Shown piece by piece: positions 40,071-48,027 of a stretch of DNA of 48,165 bases (positions within the stretch are counted from its first letter, which is position 1; the number at the start of each line of letters is the position of its first letter). Made by a program: the position numbers and the translations under genes. Source of the DNA: Elusimicrobia bacterium GWC2_61_19. Lineage in GTDB: Bacteria > Elusimicrobiota > Elusimicrobia > Elusimicrobiales > UBA9959. Below the pieces are notes generated by a model. The model was not told the DNA's origin. It ran no database searches and worked only from the letters and a program-made list of their open reading frames with translations. Location: assembly GCA_001799795.1 (NCBI GenBank), contig MGUD01000022.1, positions 24,986-73,150 of the forward strand, written 5' to 3'.

Positions 40071-40104
40071 AATATCGGGCGTCCGGGCCCGGACAGAACC
40101 GCAC

Positions 40105-41514
40105 ATGACACCTCTCCCGCCCTTCCGTTTAGGCCTGCTTTTTAAACCGTCATATATCCTGCCGCGTCTGCGTGAATTGCGTTCTCCGCGGGCCGCCGTC
40201 GGGCGGTTGTGGGACCTGGCGCGTTACCTGGGCTTCAGGGCGCAGGATGTTTTTTATGCGGCGAGAGGCGGTTGCCTGCGCCTGACCGCGCGGCTGTCCC
40301 GTGCCTGGTATTTTTTAAGAGGTGTGCCGCTGCGCGCGGGCGCCGCGGCGGCGCGCGGCTGGAGCGCGCTGGAGGCGGCTTTGTTCCGGCTGCGTGGAAG
40401 GGCCCGGCTCTTTCTGGCCGCGGTAATGGACGACGTCCGCTATGCGGCCGGGGCAACGGCGGCCCGTTTGGCCAAACCGGTTTGTTTCGTTTTTGATCTT
40501 CGTTCGGATATGGCGCTGGCCCGGCTGATGTCGGGCTTTAAGCCGTCGCGCCGCCCGGACCCTGTCCCCAATCCGCCGTCGCCGGCGCGCGGCAACCCGC
40601 CCGCCGCCGTGCAGTTGTCCTGGAATATCCACGCGGCCTGCAATTACGACTGCCCCTACTGCTGGTTCCACGGGCACTGGGACGACTTTTCCGGCGGCAA
40701 CGTCTACCTGCCGCCCGGGGAGTGGGCCGGGCATTGGGACCGCTTTAACGACCGCTGCGGCGGTGCCGAGATCTATATAGCCGGCGGCGAGCCCTTCGTC
40801 TATCCCGGTTTTGAGCAAATAGTCGCGCGGCTGTCGAAGCGCAACGTTGTCTTCGTCATCACTAACCTGGCCTGGGCCCCGGCCTCGGTAATAGGAAAGC
40901 TGGACCCGGCCAAGGTGGCTTTTTCCGCGAGTTTTCATCACCAGGCCGCGGGGTCGGCCGACGCTTTCGCCGAAAAAGTGGCTTCCCTGCGGCGGGCCGG
41001 TTTTCACGCCGGGGCGTCGATAGTGGCTTATCCGCCGTTCCTGCGGCAGCTGCCGGACTGGGTGGACGCTTTTATGGCGCGCGGTATTTATCCCGTCGTG
41101 CAGCCGTTCCGCGGCGAGTGGCGCGGCCGCGCTTACCCCGCCGCCTATTCCCGCCAGGGCAGGCGCCTGGTGGAATGGCTGGCCCGCGGTGAATTTGTCG
41201 GCAAGTACGGCCCCCTGGCCTGGCGGGCGGCGGGGGGCGGCCGGACCGACACGGAACGCAAGACGGATGATTTCGCGCGGGAGTACCAGCTGGCGCCGCG
41301 GGTTACGCGCGGGGCCCTGTGCAACGCCGGGCGGAGCTATGGCCGCCTGCAGTTCAACGGCGACATGATCCGCTGCTCCCAGGGCGGCTATGTGGGGAAG
41401 TTCTTCGACAGGGATTTTAACATGGGGGCGGGGGCGCAGGCCTGTCCTTTCAGGTTTTGCGAGTGCGGCAACGAAGTGGTGTATGTGAAAGGCGGGCCGC
41501 TCGGCCCGGGCTAG
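40105..41514 (+). CDS. Radical SAM protein with a long N-terminal extension
   Basis: A 469-residue enzyme of unknown substrate. The 4Fe-4S/SAM motif is CNYDCPYC (C179, C183, C186), followed by GGAEIYIAGGEPFVYPGFEQIV (the GGE element) and a TIM-barrel pattern. The C-terminus has a SPASM/Twitch-like Cys set: GALCNAGRSYGRLQFNGDMIRCSQGG and ACPFRFCECGN. The first 150 residues are an Arg/Ala/Leu-rich amphipathic helical region (LRLTARLSRAWYFLRG and similar), unusual for the family and perhaps membrane- or partner-binding. ATG 40105 is chosen over 39958, which would overlap tcdA by 113 bases. Confidence 0.85.
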   Translation: MTPLPPFRLGLLFKPSYILPRLRELRSPRAAVGRLWDLARYLGFRAQDVFYAARGGCLRLTARLSRAWYFLRGVPLRAGAAAARGWSALEAALFRLRGRARLFLAAVMDDVRYAAGATAARLAKPVCFVFDLRSDMALARLMSGFKPSRRPDPVPNPPSPARGNPPAAVQLSWNIHAACNYDCPYCWFHGHWDDFSGGNVYLPPGEWAGHWDRFNDRCGGAEIYIAGGEPFVYPGFEQIVARLSKRNVVFVITNLAWAPASVIGKLDPAKVAFSASFHHQAAGSADAFAEKVASLRRAGFHAGASIVAYPPFLRQLPDWVDAFMARGIYPVVQPFRGEWRGRAYPAAYSRQGRRLVEWLARGEFVGKYGPLAWRAAGGGRTDTERKTDDFAREYQLAPRVTRGALCNAGRSYGRLQFNGDMIRCSQGGYVGKFFDRDFNMGAGAQACPFRFCECGNEVVYVKGGPLGPG

Positions 41515-42254
41515 CGGCGCTTGACGGCTTTACTCTTAACCCAGGCTAGTACTGCGGGCAGAACGTCCGGGTTATTTAACATGCTCACGCCGTGGCCGCC
41601 CTTTCCGTCGATAAAGTCAGGCCGCAGGCTGCCGGCACGGGCCGTTCTTATGAACAGGGAGGAACTCTGGCTGGCGTAAGGGTCGTCGTCCGAGGCCGTG
41701 GTCAGTACCGGGTAGCTCCTCGGGGCTAAAAAATAATCTTTAATGTTCACGCCGGCGTATTCCAGCCCTGGCGAAAGCAAGATCACCGCCGCCGGCTTCC
41801 GCCGGCTTTCCGCGGCGGCTTTAAGGGAAAGATTCGCGCCTATGCTGGCGCCGCAGAACACTAGCTTCCTCGACGAAAAGCCTTTTTTCGCAAGCCAGGC
41901 GGCCGCGGCCGCTATGTCGCGGGAGGCGTTGTTCCAGTCGGCCTTGGAAAAATTCCGGTAGTCCGTCTTCAGTCCGCCGCAGGTCCGGCTTTCGTTGTGG
42001 CCGCGCAGGTCCAGCGACAGATAACCGTAACCGGCCTTCTTAAGTTCCTCCTGGAAAGGCGCCCACTCGTTCTTGGATGAGCCAAGACCGTGCGTATTGA
42101 TAAAGATATAGGCGCCGGAAGAGGGCGCCAGGTAAAAGGCTTCCAGGGCGCAGCCGTCGGCGCTGGTGAGGCGTATGGTGGTCTGTTGGGCTTGCGCCCG
42201 GGCTCCCGCCAGCAGCAGTAAAGCCGCGGCCAGCATGGGTTTAATATCCGGCAT
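41511..42254 (-). CDS. Secreted alpha/beta-hydrolase
   Basis: A 247-residue hydrolase with a signal peptide (MPDIKPMLAAALLLLAGARAQAQ). The oxyanion HG lies in INTHGLGSSKNEW, and LSLDLRGHNESR follows. The nucleophile elbow is FCGASIGAN (S137), with an acid near ASDDDPYAS and a His near GKGGHGVSM, so the triad is complete. Its specificity is unknown. ATG 42254 shares one base with the stop of the transporter gene (TGATG), giving tight coupling; in-frame alternatives upstream are rejected. The stop overlaps the radical SAM gene's stop region on the other strand. Confidence 0.85.
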   Translation of the reverse strand: MPDIKPMLAAALLLLAGARAQAQQTTIRLTSADGCALEAFYLAPSSGAYIFINTHGLGSSKNEWAPFQEELKKAGYGYLSLDLRGHNESRTCGGLKTDYRNFSKADWNNASRDIAAAAAWLAKKGFSSRKLVFCGASIGANLSLKAAAESRRKPAAVILLSPGLEYAGVNIKDYFLAPRSYPVLTTASDDDPYASQSSSLFIRTARAGSLRPDFIDGKGGHGVSMLNNPDVLPAVLAWVKSKAVKRR

Positions 42255-43633
42255 CAGGCCGCCCTGTCCGCCTTGTGGTGGACTTTCCAGGTGGCGGCAA
42301 AAAGGATCAGGGAGATAAAACAGGCGCCGAGCAGCAGCGTGAAACCGCCGTCCCAGCCCCAACGGTCCACTATGCGGCCCAGGCCCAGCTCCGCTATGAC
42401 CGCGCCGAACACGTAACCGAAGAAGCCGGTAAAGCCCGCGGCGGTGCCGGCGGCTTTCTTGGGCGCCAGGTCCACGGCGCTGACGCCTATCAGCATGACG
42501 GGCCCGTAGATAAGGAACCCTATGGCGAACAGCGCCAGCGAGTCCACCAGGAAATGGCCCGCCGGGTTCTTCCAGTAAACCCAGACGGCTATGGTCACCA
42601 GCACCATGAATATGAAAGAGACCGGGCTCCGGCGCCCGCCGAAGAATTTATCTGAGGCCCAGCCGGCCAGCAGCGTGCCGGGGATGCCCGCCACTTCGTA
42701 GAGAAAGAACAGCCAGCGTGAGGTGTCCGCCGGGCAGGCCTTGACCGAAGTGAGATAGGTGGGGGCCCAGTTCAGTACGCCGTAGCGCACTACGTAGATA
42801 AAAATATTAGCCACGGCTATTATCCACAGCGGCTTGTTTTTTAGGACGTAGGTGACGAAGATCTCCTTCGCGCTCAGTTCCCGTTCCGGATCGTCCACGC
42901 CGGTGTCGGGATGGTCGTTCTTGTGATCCTCTATCGACGGAAGGCCGCAGCTCTGCGGCGTGTCGCGCAAAAAAACCAGCAGCAGTACTGCCATGGTGAT
43001 GGCGAGCAGGGCCGGCACGTAGAAAATTATATGGAAGGTCAGTCCGGCGCTGAGGGCCGCGCCGGCGGCCAGGATGGTGGCGAGGGCCAGCGAGCCGTTG
43101 ACTATGGGTCCGATCAGGCCGCCGCCAACGTTGTGGGCCAGGTTCCAGGTGGCGAAAATGGTGCCGCGCTCGTGGTCGCCGAACCAGTGTGTCAGCGTGC
43201 GCGCGCACGGGGGCCAGCCCATGCCCTGAGCCCAGCCGTTGACGAACCACAGCGCGAACATCATGGCGACAGAGCCGGCGAAGCTGGGGAAGATCAGGTT
43301 GACTATACCCGACAGCAGCAGGCCGGTGGCCATGAAGTAGCGCGGGTTGGACCGGTCGGAGACGTTGCCCATGATGAACTTGCTCAGGCCGTAGGAGATG
43401 GCTAGCGCCGTGGCGATAAGCCCGACGTCGCCCTTGCTCATGCCGTAGTCCTTGATCAGGTAGGGTTTGGCCAGCGAGAAGCTGTTGCGGACGAAATAGA
43501 AGAAAGCGTAGCCGGCGAAAACGCTCAGCAGCATCTGCCAGCGCAGGCGCCGGTAGGCGGCCGGCACTTGTTCGGGCGGCAGCGGCGGGGTAAAAGCCGC
43601 GGGTTTGTAGATATCCAGTAATTTAAGGGCCAT
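42254..43633 (-). CDS. MFS transporter of the organophosphate:phosphate antiporter (GlpT-like) family
   Basis: A 459-residue inner-membrane carrier with 12 TM segments. Family cues are FAGYAFFYFVRNSFSLAKPYLI, the GLSKFIMGNVSDRSNPRYFM loop and FVNGWAQGMGWPPCARTLTHWF (the OPA-type region). A cytoplasmic middle loop is rich in Asp/Glu. Relatives exchange glycerol-3-phosphate or hexose phosphate for phosphate. A GDPD at 36093 makes glycerol-3-phosphate a reasonable guess. ATG 43633 has AAGGAGAA upstream. Its stop is joined to the hydrolase start. Confidence 0.92.
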   Translation of the reverse strand: MALKLLDIYKPAAFTPPLPPEQVPAAYRRLRWQMLLSVFAGYAFFYFVRNSFSLAKPYLIKDYGMSKGDVGLIATALAISYGLSKFIMGNVSDRSNPRYFMATGLLLSGIVNLIFPSFAGSVAMMFALWFVNGWAQGMGWPPCARTLTHWFGDHERGTIFATWNLAHNVGGGLIGPIVNGSLALATILAAGAALSAGLTFHIIFYVPALLAITMAVLLLVFLRDTPQSCGLPSIEDHKNDHPDTGVDDPERELSAKEIFVTYVLKNKPLWIIAVANIFIYVVRYGVLNWAPTYLTSVKACPADTSRWLFFLYEVAGIPGTLLAGWASDKFFGGRRSPVSFIFMVLVTIAVWVYWKNPAGHFLVDSLALFAIGFLIYGPVMLIGVSAVDLAPKKAAGTAAGFTGFFGYVFGAVIAELGLGRIVDRWGWDGGFTLLLGACFISLILFAATWKVHHKADRAA

Positions 43634-43711
43634 GGTTCTCCTTGCTATGGGTGAGATCCCCGCCGCGGGACCGCGCGCGGGTGGCATAAGGGCGCTGCCG
43701 CGAAAGTGTGT

Positions 43712-44311
43712 TTACAGCTGCTCCAGCTCCCGGGCCAGCTCCTCGGGGAACAGCGCGAAGACCTTGCTGGTGGAAAGGCAGTTGTCGGATTTGATCCCTA
43801 TGGTGACCGTCAGCGTGCGGAAACCGGCTTTCAGGTCCACTACGCGGCCGAGTTCTCCGGTAATGCTCTGCAGGTCTCCTTCGATGTATTGGGGGACAGC
43901 CGGCATTATGCTCCGCTTCAATGCGTTCAGCAGGGAATTGATCAGGGCGTTAAGGATTATGTTGCCCAGCTCCGTCAGCATTATCTCTTCGGCCACGGTG
44001 GTGCTTTTGCCGTGGGGGAAGGAGTGCCCGGTAAAACACTTGGAGATGCACTCCGTGTTCTCTGGGTCGAACATCATTACCAGGGTAAGCGGCGCCGTAT
44101 CCTTGAGGTTCAGGTAGACGGCGGCGGCGGAGTTCTTGAAATCATGATGTTTGAGGGCGTCCTCGAGCGTGCCGGAGGAAACTTCCGCGTCGAGTATCTG
44201 CCAGGTGCCGGCCGAGACCCGCGAGATCCTGAGCAGGCATTTGGCCAGGTCCACGGCCGCCAGGCTTTTTAATGTGACGTCGGGTTTAGAGGTCATATTT
44301 TCCGGGGTCAC
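43712..44311 (-). CDS. CheC/CheX-like chemotaxis phosphatase
   Basis: A 199-residue cytoplasmic protein. The phosphatase signature is visible in EEIMLTELGNIILNALINSLLNAL (the ExxN active-site helix of CheC/CheX/FliY), preceded by a beta strand (TLVMMFDPEN). Only one such motif is seen. It would dephosphorylate a CheY-like receiver, and the single-domain receiver at 44308 is the obvious partner. A GTG start at 44311 overlaps the receiver stop (GTGA), with AAAGG upstream; ATG 44296 is an alternative. No chemoreceptors or CheA are in the window. Confidence 0.82.
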   Translation of the reverse strand: MTPENMTSKPDVTLKSLAAVDLAKCLLRISRVSAGTWQILDAEVSSGTLEDALKHHDFKNSAAAVYLNLKDTAPLTLVMMFDPENTECISKCFTGHSFPHGKSTTVAEEIMLTELGNIILNALINSLLNALKRSIMPAVPQYIEGDLQSITGELGRVVDLKAGFRTLTVTIGIKSDNCLSTSKVFALFPEELARELEQL

Positions 44312-44661
44312 GCGACCTTTTTCAGGACGGCCTCTAATTCTTCGTACATGAAGGGTTTGTGGAGCACGGCGATAGCGCCCTTGTCGAGGAGCTGCTGGCT
44401 CATGATGTCCTGCTGCACGGCGGTCACCATCACCACTTTGGCGGTCCGGTCTATCGCTATTATCTCCTGCAGCGCCTCCAGGCCGGTCTTGCCGGGCATG
44501 ATGAGGTCCATCAGTACCAGTTCCGGTTTCTGCTCGGTGAAAACCTTGACGGCCTCGTCGCCGTTCTCCGCCTGGCCCACTATCTGGTGGCCCATTTCCG
44601 TCAAAAGATCTATTATCATGCTCCGGGTCATGACATTGTCGTCTACTACCAGTACTTTCAT
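44308..44661 (-). CDS. Single-domain response regulator (CheY-like)
   Basis: A 117-residue receiver domain only. Acidic pocket D7-D8, phospho-acceptor D52 in LVLMDLIMPG, the conserved Thr in VMVTA (about residue 80) and Lys in LHKPF are all present. It should be phosphorylated by a kinase encoded elsewhere and reset by the CheC-like phosphatase translated from the same mRNA. GGGAG precedes ATG 44661. A TATAAT hexamer on the minus strand (44715-44720) is the likely -10, with a leader of about 47 bases. Confidence 0.93.
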   Translation of the reverse strand: MKVLVVDDNVMTRSMIIDLLTEMGHQIVGQAENGDEAVKVFTEQKPELVLMDLIMPGKTGLEALQEIIAIDRTAKVVMVTAVQQDIMSQQLLDKGAIAVLHKPFMYEELEAVLKKVA

Positions 44662-44761
44662 AGAGACTCCCTGTTGGTGCTTGAAACTTTCCCGCGCCCC
44701 TGAAATATAACTAGATTATAATACAAAAAGGGACGGTTTTGTCCGGCCAGGCGGCGCCCGG

Positions 44762-45049
44762 TCAAAGATAATGCCTTAAGGTGAGCAGCGGGTGGTAAAA
44801 CAGCATTTTCGGGGCGGCGTGGCGCATGACCGCCCGGAGCTGTTCGCGCCTTTCCGGCGGGAAGCAGTGGGTGGGGCACTTTTTGCAGGCCGGTTTGGGG
44901 TGGTGGGGGCATTTGGCCAGGCGGCCGGCGGCATAAACGAGCAGCTCATGGCAGGCCGGGCACAGGTCATGGTTGGCATGGACGCCGCCGCAGTAAATGA
45001 CCAGCATCTTTTCCAGGGACTCGATCTCAAGCGCGATGTTTTTTTGCAC
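44762..45049 (-). CDS. YgbA-family (nitrous-oxide-stimulated promoter family) Cys-rich protein
   Basis: A 95-residue protein of the YgbA_NO type. Cys/His pairs dominate the centre: VIYCGGVH, DLCPACHELL, KCPHHPKPACKKCPTHC and FPPERREQ. This is followed by the characteristic VMRHAAPKMLFYHPLLTLRH end. Metal or Fe-S binding and a role in nitrogen-oxide response are proposed for the family; nothing else here is nitrosative. The start is GTG 45049. A minus-strand TATAAT ends six bases before it and no Shine-Dalgarno sequence is present, so it looks leaderless. It is divergent from the PilZ gene. Confidence 0.85.
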   Translation of the reverse strand: MQKNIALEIESLEKMLVIYCGGVHANHDLCPACHELLVYAAGRLAKCPHHPKPACKKCPTHCFPPERREQLRAVMRHAAPKMLFYHPLLTLRHYL

Positions 45050-45055
45050 ACTGGT

Positions 45056-45061
45056 ATTATA
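45056..45061 (-). promoter_or_regulatory. -10 element of the YgbA-like gene (leaderless)
   Basis: The minus strand reads TATAAT, then six bases, then GTG. The expected start coincides with the start codon. A clear -35 is not seen. Confidence 0.45.
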
Positions 45062-45098
45062 TGTAAAATGGAAATGAGGGGAAAGCCTGACGGGCCTT

Positions 45099-45127
45099 TT
45101 GACTGGGCGGGCGGCATATCCTAGAAT
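45099..45127 (+). promoter_or_regulatory. Promoter of the PilZ-receiver operon (leaderless)
   Basis: TTGACT (45099-45104), a 17-base spacer and TAGAAT (45122-45127). ATG 45135 lies eight bases after the hexamer ends, so the transcript should start within a base of it. The hexamers and spacing match the parAB promoter. Confidence 0.6.
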
Positions 45128-45134
45128 CTAGAGT

Positions 45135-45455
45135 ATGAACGGCAAAGACAAACGGCGCGCACCGCGCAACAATCATAATTCCGTCATCGAGATCTTCGAT
45201 GTGGAAGGTAAAGTGGCCGCCTCCGGCCGGCTTATCGATTTTTCCACCGTGGGGGCGGCTTTTACGGTGGGGGACCCGCTGGTGATGCCGGATAAGTTCC
45301 ACGCCCGCATGAGATTTCTGGATAAGGGCGTGCTGGAGGTCGAGGCGCGGGGGGTCTGGACCCGCAGGGAAAAGAACACGACGCATTACGGCATAGTGTT
45401 CGACTCGCTCAAGCGCGTCCATCCCACCGGTGAATTTAAAGGCCACAGGGAATAG
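45135..45455 (+). CDS. PilZ-domain protein (c-di-GMP binding type)
   Basis: A 106-residue single PilZ domain. The binding signature is intact: R7-x3-R11 in KRRAPR and D35-x-S37-x2-G40 in IDFSTVGAAF, with the barrel strands VSIEIFDVEGKV-like and VEARGVWTRREKNTTHYGIVF. It should bind cyclic di-GMP and signal to a partner, possibly the receiver protein encoded 21 bases downstream. There is no Shine-Dalgarno sequence; the mRNA is predicted leaderless. No cyclase or phosphodiesterase is in the window. Confidence 0.9.
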   Translation: MNGKDKRRAPRNNHNSVIEIFDVEGKVAASGRLIDFSTVGAAFTVGDPLVMPDKFHARMRFLDKGVLEVEARGVWTRREKNTTHYGIVFDSLKRVHPTGEFKGHRE

Positions 45456-45476
45456 CGGGAGCTGAAATTAAAACTT

Positions 45477-45896
45477 ATGTCCAAGTCCGTGCTGATAATA
45501 GATGACGACGAGGATCTGTCTGTCCTGCTGATGGAATTCCTTCAATCGAAGGGTTTTACCGTCTCCAGGGCTTTCGACGGCGCTTCCGGGCTGGAGAAGG
45601 CCAGGGCGCAGCTGCCCGACCTGATCACCATGGATTTCAATATGCCCGGCGCCAACGGCGTCGAGACCTACAACAAACTGCGCAGCCACCCCGAGACCGC
45701 GGTCATCCCCGTCATCTTCTTTTCCTCCACCATGATGGGCCTTATCAAGCGCATGGTGCTGGAGAACACGCGCATAAAATTCCTGAAAAAAGGCTGCCCC
45801 ACCAAAGAGCTGGAGGCCTGCGTCAACGAAATGATGGCCCTCCCCAAACTCGCCCCTCCGCCCCCGCCCCCCGTAAAACCCGACGGCCTCCGCTAA
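45477..45896 (+). CDS. Response regulator receiver protein with Pro-rich tail
   Basis: A 139-residue receiver domain. Acidic residues D9-D10-D11, phospho-acceptor D53 in ITMDFNMPG, a Ser in IFFSST and Lys in KFLKKG are seen. A C-terminal Pro-rich tail (LAPPPPPPVKPDG) replaces any output domain. It is co-transcribed with the PilZ gene. The divergent and nearby CheC/CheY genes suggest a small signalling cluster, perhaps for motility or surface behaviour. The kinase is not in the window. Confidence 0.9.
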   Translation: MSKSVLIIDDDEDLSVLLMEFLQSKGFTVSRAFDGASGLEKARAQLPDLITMDFNMPGANGVETYNKLRSHPETAVIPVIFFSSTMMGLIKRMVLENTRIKFLKKGCPTKELEACVNEMMALPKLAPPPPPPVKPDGLR

Positions 45897-45901
45897 CTTA
45901 G

Positions 45902-45926
45902 ATAAAACTCCGCAAGGTGCGGAGTT
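45902..45926 (-). terminator. Minus-strand terminator-like hairpin
   Basis: A perfect 9-bp stem (AACTCCGCA at 45906-45914 with its complement at 45918-45926) has loop AGG. On the minus strand it runs into TTTTATC; on the plus strand no T-tract follows. It would end a transcript coming from the right. Confidence 0.6.
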
Positions 45927-46173
45927 GGGTGTGTCGCCAATGCAAGTTCGGGGTCCTGCCGCCCGAACCGACTTTCCGGTCCAGCCGCTCCACCCATCCC
46001 CTGCTAGGCTGGCGAGATGTAAACCTGCCGTTCACCTTACGCGGCTGGCCCAGAAAGCCGGTCCGTGCGTCACCCCTCCAGCGTTCCGCCCGGCCAGATA
46101 AAGGTTTCTCTACTTGGCTTCATAGACTTAGTATTTGAACCTTCGAATCCTCTGGTTAATTTCGGCTCGTTTT

Positions 46174-46201
46174 GGGGTATTTAGGTGATTATATTTTCAC
46201 T
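46174..46201 (+). repeat. Left imperfect direct repeat of the restriction-modification island
   Basis: GGGGTATTTAGGTGAT followed six bases later by TTCACT. It matches GGGGTATTCAGGTGAT plus TTCACT at 48060-48085 (15 of 16 bases in the core). Each copy carries an inverted GGTGA...TTCAC pair. Confidence 0.6.
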
Positions 46202-46313
46202 GAATATTTCATTAACAAGCGCCGCTATATTTGGTAAATTATACTCGGAGTATTTAAATAATTTCTTATTATGATGGGTTGGTGAATAAGAAAATCTTAT
46301 ATTCCCCCATATG

Positions 46314-46342
46314 TTATCACGACACTACGCTGTCGGGATAAT
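46314..46342 (+). promoter_or_regulatory. Promoter with embedded operator-like inverted repeat
   Basis: TTATCA (46314-46319), a 17-base spacer and GATAAT (46337-46342). The spacer contains the inverted repeat CGACA-N6-TGTCG (46320-46335). The predicted start near 46349 is 27 bases before the methyltransferase ATG. Confidence 0.45.
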
Positions 46343-46375
46343 CTGCTAGACTATTTAAAGAGTTTTGGGGGATAT

Positions 46376-47392
46376 ATGTACTTTTTTACGGAAAAAACAG
46401 AGTCGTATGTCAGGGAGAAACTCGTTCAGGAGAGTCTATTTCAAATCGGTTACAATAAAACTATGAGCACACCCGTAATAACTTTAGGACCCAAAGTGAT
46501 GCCTGCTATGGCCAAAAAGAGTGGGGGATTGGCTAAAAACAAATTAAACAGAATCTATGAAAAAGATTGCATTGCTTTTATGGATGAACTGTCGGAAAAA
46601 GTGCTTGACGTTGTAGTGACCTCCCCTCCCTATAATATACACAAAAACTATTCAAAGTATAAGGACAATAAAGAGAGTGGTGAGTATGTTGAGTGGATGG
46701 GGATGGTTGCTGAAAAAAGCAAGAGGGTTTTAAAAGATAATGGCTCTTTTTTTCTTAATATAGTTGGGGCTCCTAGTGAGCCGTGGGTCCCTTTTGATGT
46801 AGCGAAGGAGTTTTCTAAACATTTTACCCTTCAGAACACCATCCACTGGGTTAAAGCTATTGCTCTCCCAAAGGACAGCACGGAGACAAAATCTAACACA
46901 AATGGTTTAAATGGGGATATCTCATTGGGGCATTTTAAACCTATAAACACCCCTAAATATTTAAACCAATGCCATGAATATATTTTTCACTTTACGAAAA
47001 ATGGGACTGTGGCGTTGGATAAGCTGGCAATAGGTGTTCCATATCAACATGAAAGCAACATGACTCGGTGGAAAACAAAGTCGAATAAAAGAGATCGGGG
47101 TAATATCTGGTTTATTCGATACGAAAACAAACAGGGTGCTTTTGCCCCCATTGTTCATCCTGCGACGTTCCCGGAAAAACTGCCTTACCTGTGTGTAAAA
47201 CTTCATGGGGCCGGCCCCGAAACAGTAGTCTACGATCCCTTCATGGGGATCGGAACTACCGCTCTTGCCTGCCTTCGACTTGGGGTGTCTTTTTTGGGTA
47301 CGGAGATAGACCCCAGATATATAAAAGAAGCCGAGAAGGCGATCTTGAAACGAAAAACAGACCTGGAAACGTCAAAATCAAATGGACACTAA
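46376..47392 (+). CDS. Type II DNA methyltransferase (beta order, TSPPYN)
   Basis: SAM-dependent DNA methyltransferase, 338 residues. Catalytic motif IV is TSPPYNIHKNY (82-92). The SAM-binding motif I comes late, in VYDPFMGIGTTALACL (about 285-300) followed by FLGTEID, with the target-recognition region between. This order is the beta class, with N4-cytosine or N6-adenine specificity; SPPY favours N4-cytosine but does not prove it. GGGGGA precedes ATG 46376. A later ATG at residue 30 is possible. The AT-rich codon use differs sharply from upstream genes, indicating transfer. It overlaps the nuclease gene by 11 bases. Confidence 0.92.
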   Translation: MYFFTEKTESYVREKLVQESLFQIGYNKTMSTPVITLGPKVMPAMAKKSGGLAKNKLNRIYEKDCIAFMDELSEKVLDVVVTSPPYNIHKNYSKYKDNKESGEYVEWMGMVAEKSKRVLKDNGSFFLNIVGAPSEPWVPFDVAKEFSKHFTLQNTIHWVKAIALPKDSTETKSNTNGLNGDISLGHFKPINTPKYLNQCHEYIFHFTKNGTVALDKLAIGVPYQHESNMTRWKTKSNKRDRGNIWFIRYENKQGAFAPIVHPATFPEKLPYLCVKLHGAGPETVVYDPFMGIGTTALACLRLGVSFLGTEIDPRYIKEAEKAILKRKTDLETSKSNGH

Positions 47393-48005
47393 CTCAAACA
47401 AAGAAATATCTTTCAAGGAAATATCTCAGTTGCCCGGAAAGCTTGGAAAGCGCAGCTTTTCTGAGATTTTAGTGGCAGTGTGTGATCACAGTATTTTGCC
47501 AATGCAGTTGTCTGATCGGGATGACAGCAAATTGCTGGATACCATCAAAAAAGCGATGGATAACTTCATGAAGGCTAGTCGAAAATCGGAAACGAGATAT
47601 AAGGCGAGCCGGGCGAATGAGGCGGGTAGTAAGATGGAAAGCGCCATCGTTGAGGAAATGAAGAAAACCTCGTTAAACCCAGAAAAACTTGGGAGTAGTG
47701 GCTATCCTGATTTGTGTATAAACCTAGATGGAAAAACATCATATATTGAATTAAAAACAAGTGCACAAAAAAATAAAAAAGGGACTCACCATCGGTTATT
47801 CTATTTTACATCCGGGAAGAAAATAAAAATGGACGCACACCATTTACTTCTGCAGGTTCAGATTATCGAGGAGGTGGACAAGTATTGGAAGGTCGCCTCT
47901 TGGGAACTGCGCGATTTGTATAATTTAAAAGTCGGTTTAAAAACAGAATGGAATGCAAATCAAGGGGACTTTGACGACGCAGGGCTTCTTGTAAAAGGAG
48001 AATAG
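47382..48005 (+). CDS. PD-(D/E)xK restriction endonuclease
   Basis: A 207-residue nuclease, the presumed partner of the methyltransferase. Catalytic residues are seen in SSGYPDLCINLDGKTSYIELKTS: P109-D110 and, 12 residues later, E123-L124-K125. Glu86 lies in the preceding helix SKMESAIVEEM. The rest is Lys- and Glu-rich with C-terminal strands (VASWELRDLYNLKVG). The recognition site cannot be read. The ATG overlaps the methyltransferase end by 11 bases, so methylase is translated first. The AT-rich composition matches the methyltransferase. No controller (C) protein gene is present. Confidence 0.85.
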   Translation: MDTNSNKEISFKEISQLPGKLGKRSFSEILVAVCDHSILPMQLSDRDDSKLLDTIKKAMDNFMKASRKSETRYKASRANEAGSKMESAIVEEMKKTSLNPEKLGSSGYPDLCINLDGKTSYIELKTSAQKNKKGTHHRLFYFTSGKKIKMDAHHLLLQVQIIEEVDKYWKVASWELRDLYNLKVGLKTEWNANQGDFDDAGLLVKGE

Positions 48006-48027
48006 CGACGCTGGGAGGGGGTATTTG

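Larger units (their letters stand above)
45897..46375. other. Gene-poor boundary between chromosome and AT-rich island
   Basis: No convincing coding region. The left half (to about 46130) is GC-rich and contains a 7-bp stem (45946-45952 with 45962-45968) and the minus-strand terminator. The right half is AT-rich. The minus strand has TATAAT at 46188-46193, so a transcript of about 280 bases from near 46181 to 45902 is possible. A tRNA-like TTCGAATCC at 46143 does not fold into a tRNA. The right end holds the restriction-modification promoter. Confidence 0.5.

Noticed and set aside
46130-46170. tRNA-like T-loop sequence (TTCGAATCC)
   Set aside because: The flanking bases do not pair into a T-stem, and no anticodon or acceptor arm fits; not called as a tRNA or attachment site.
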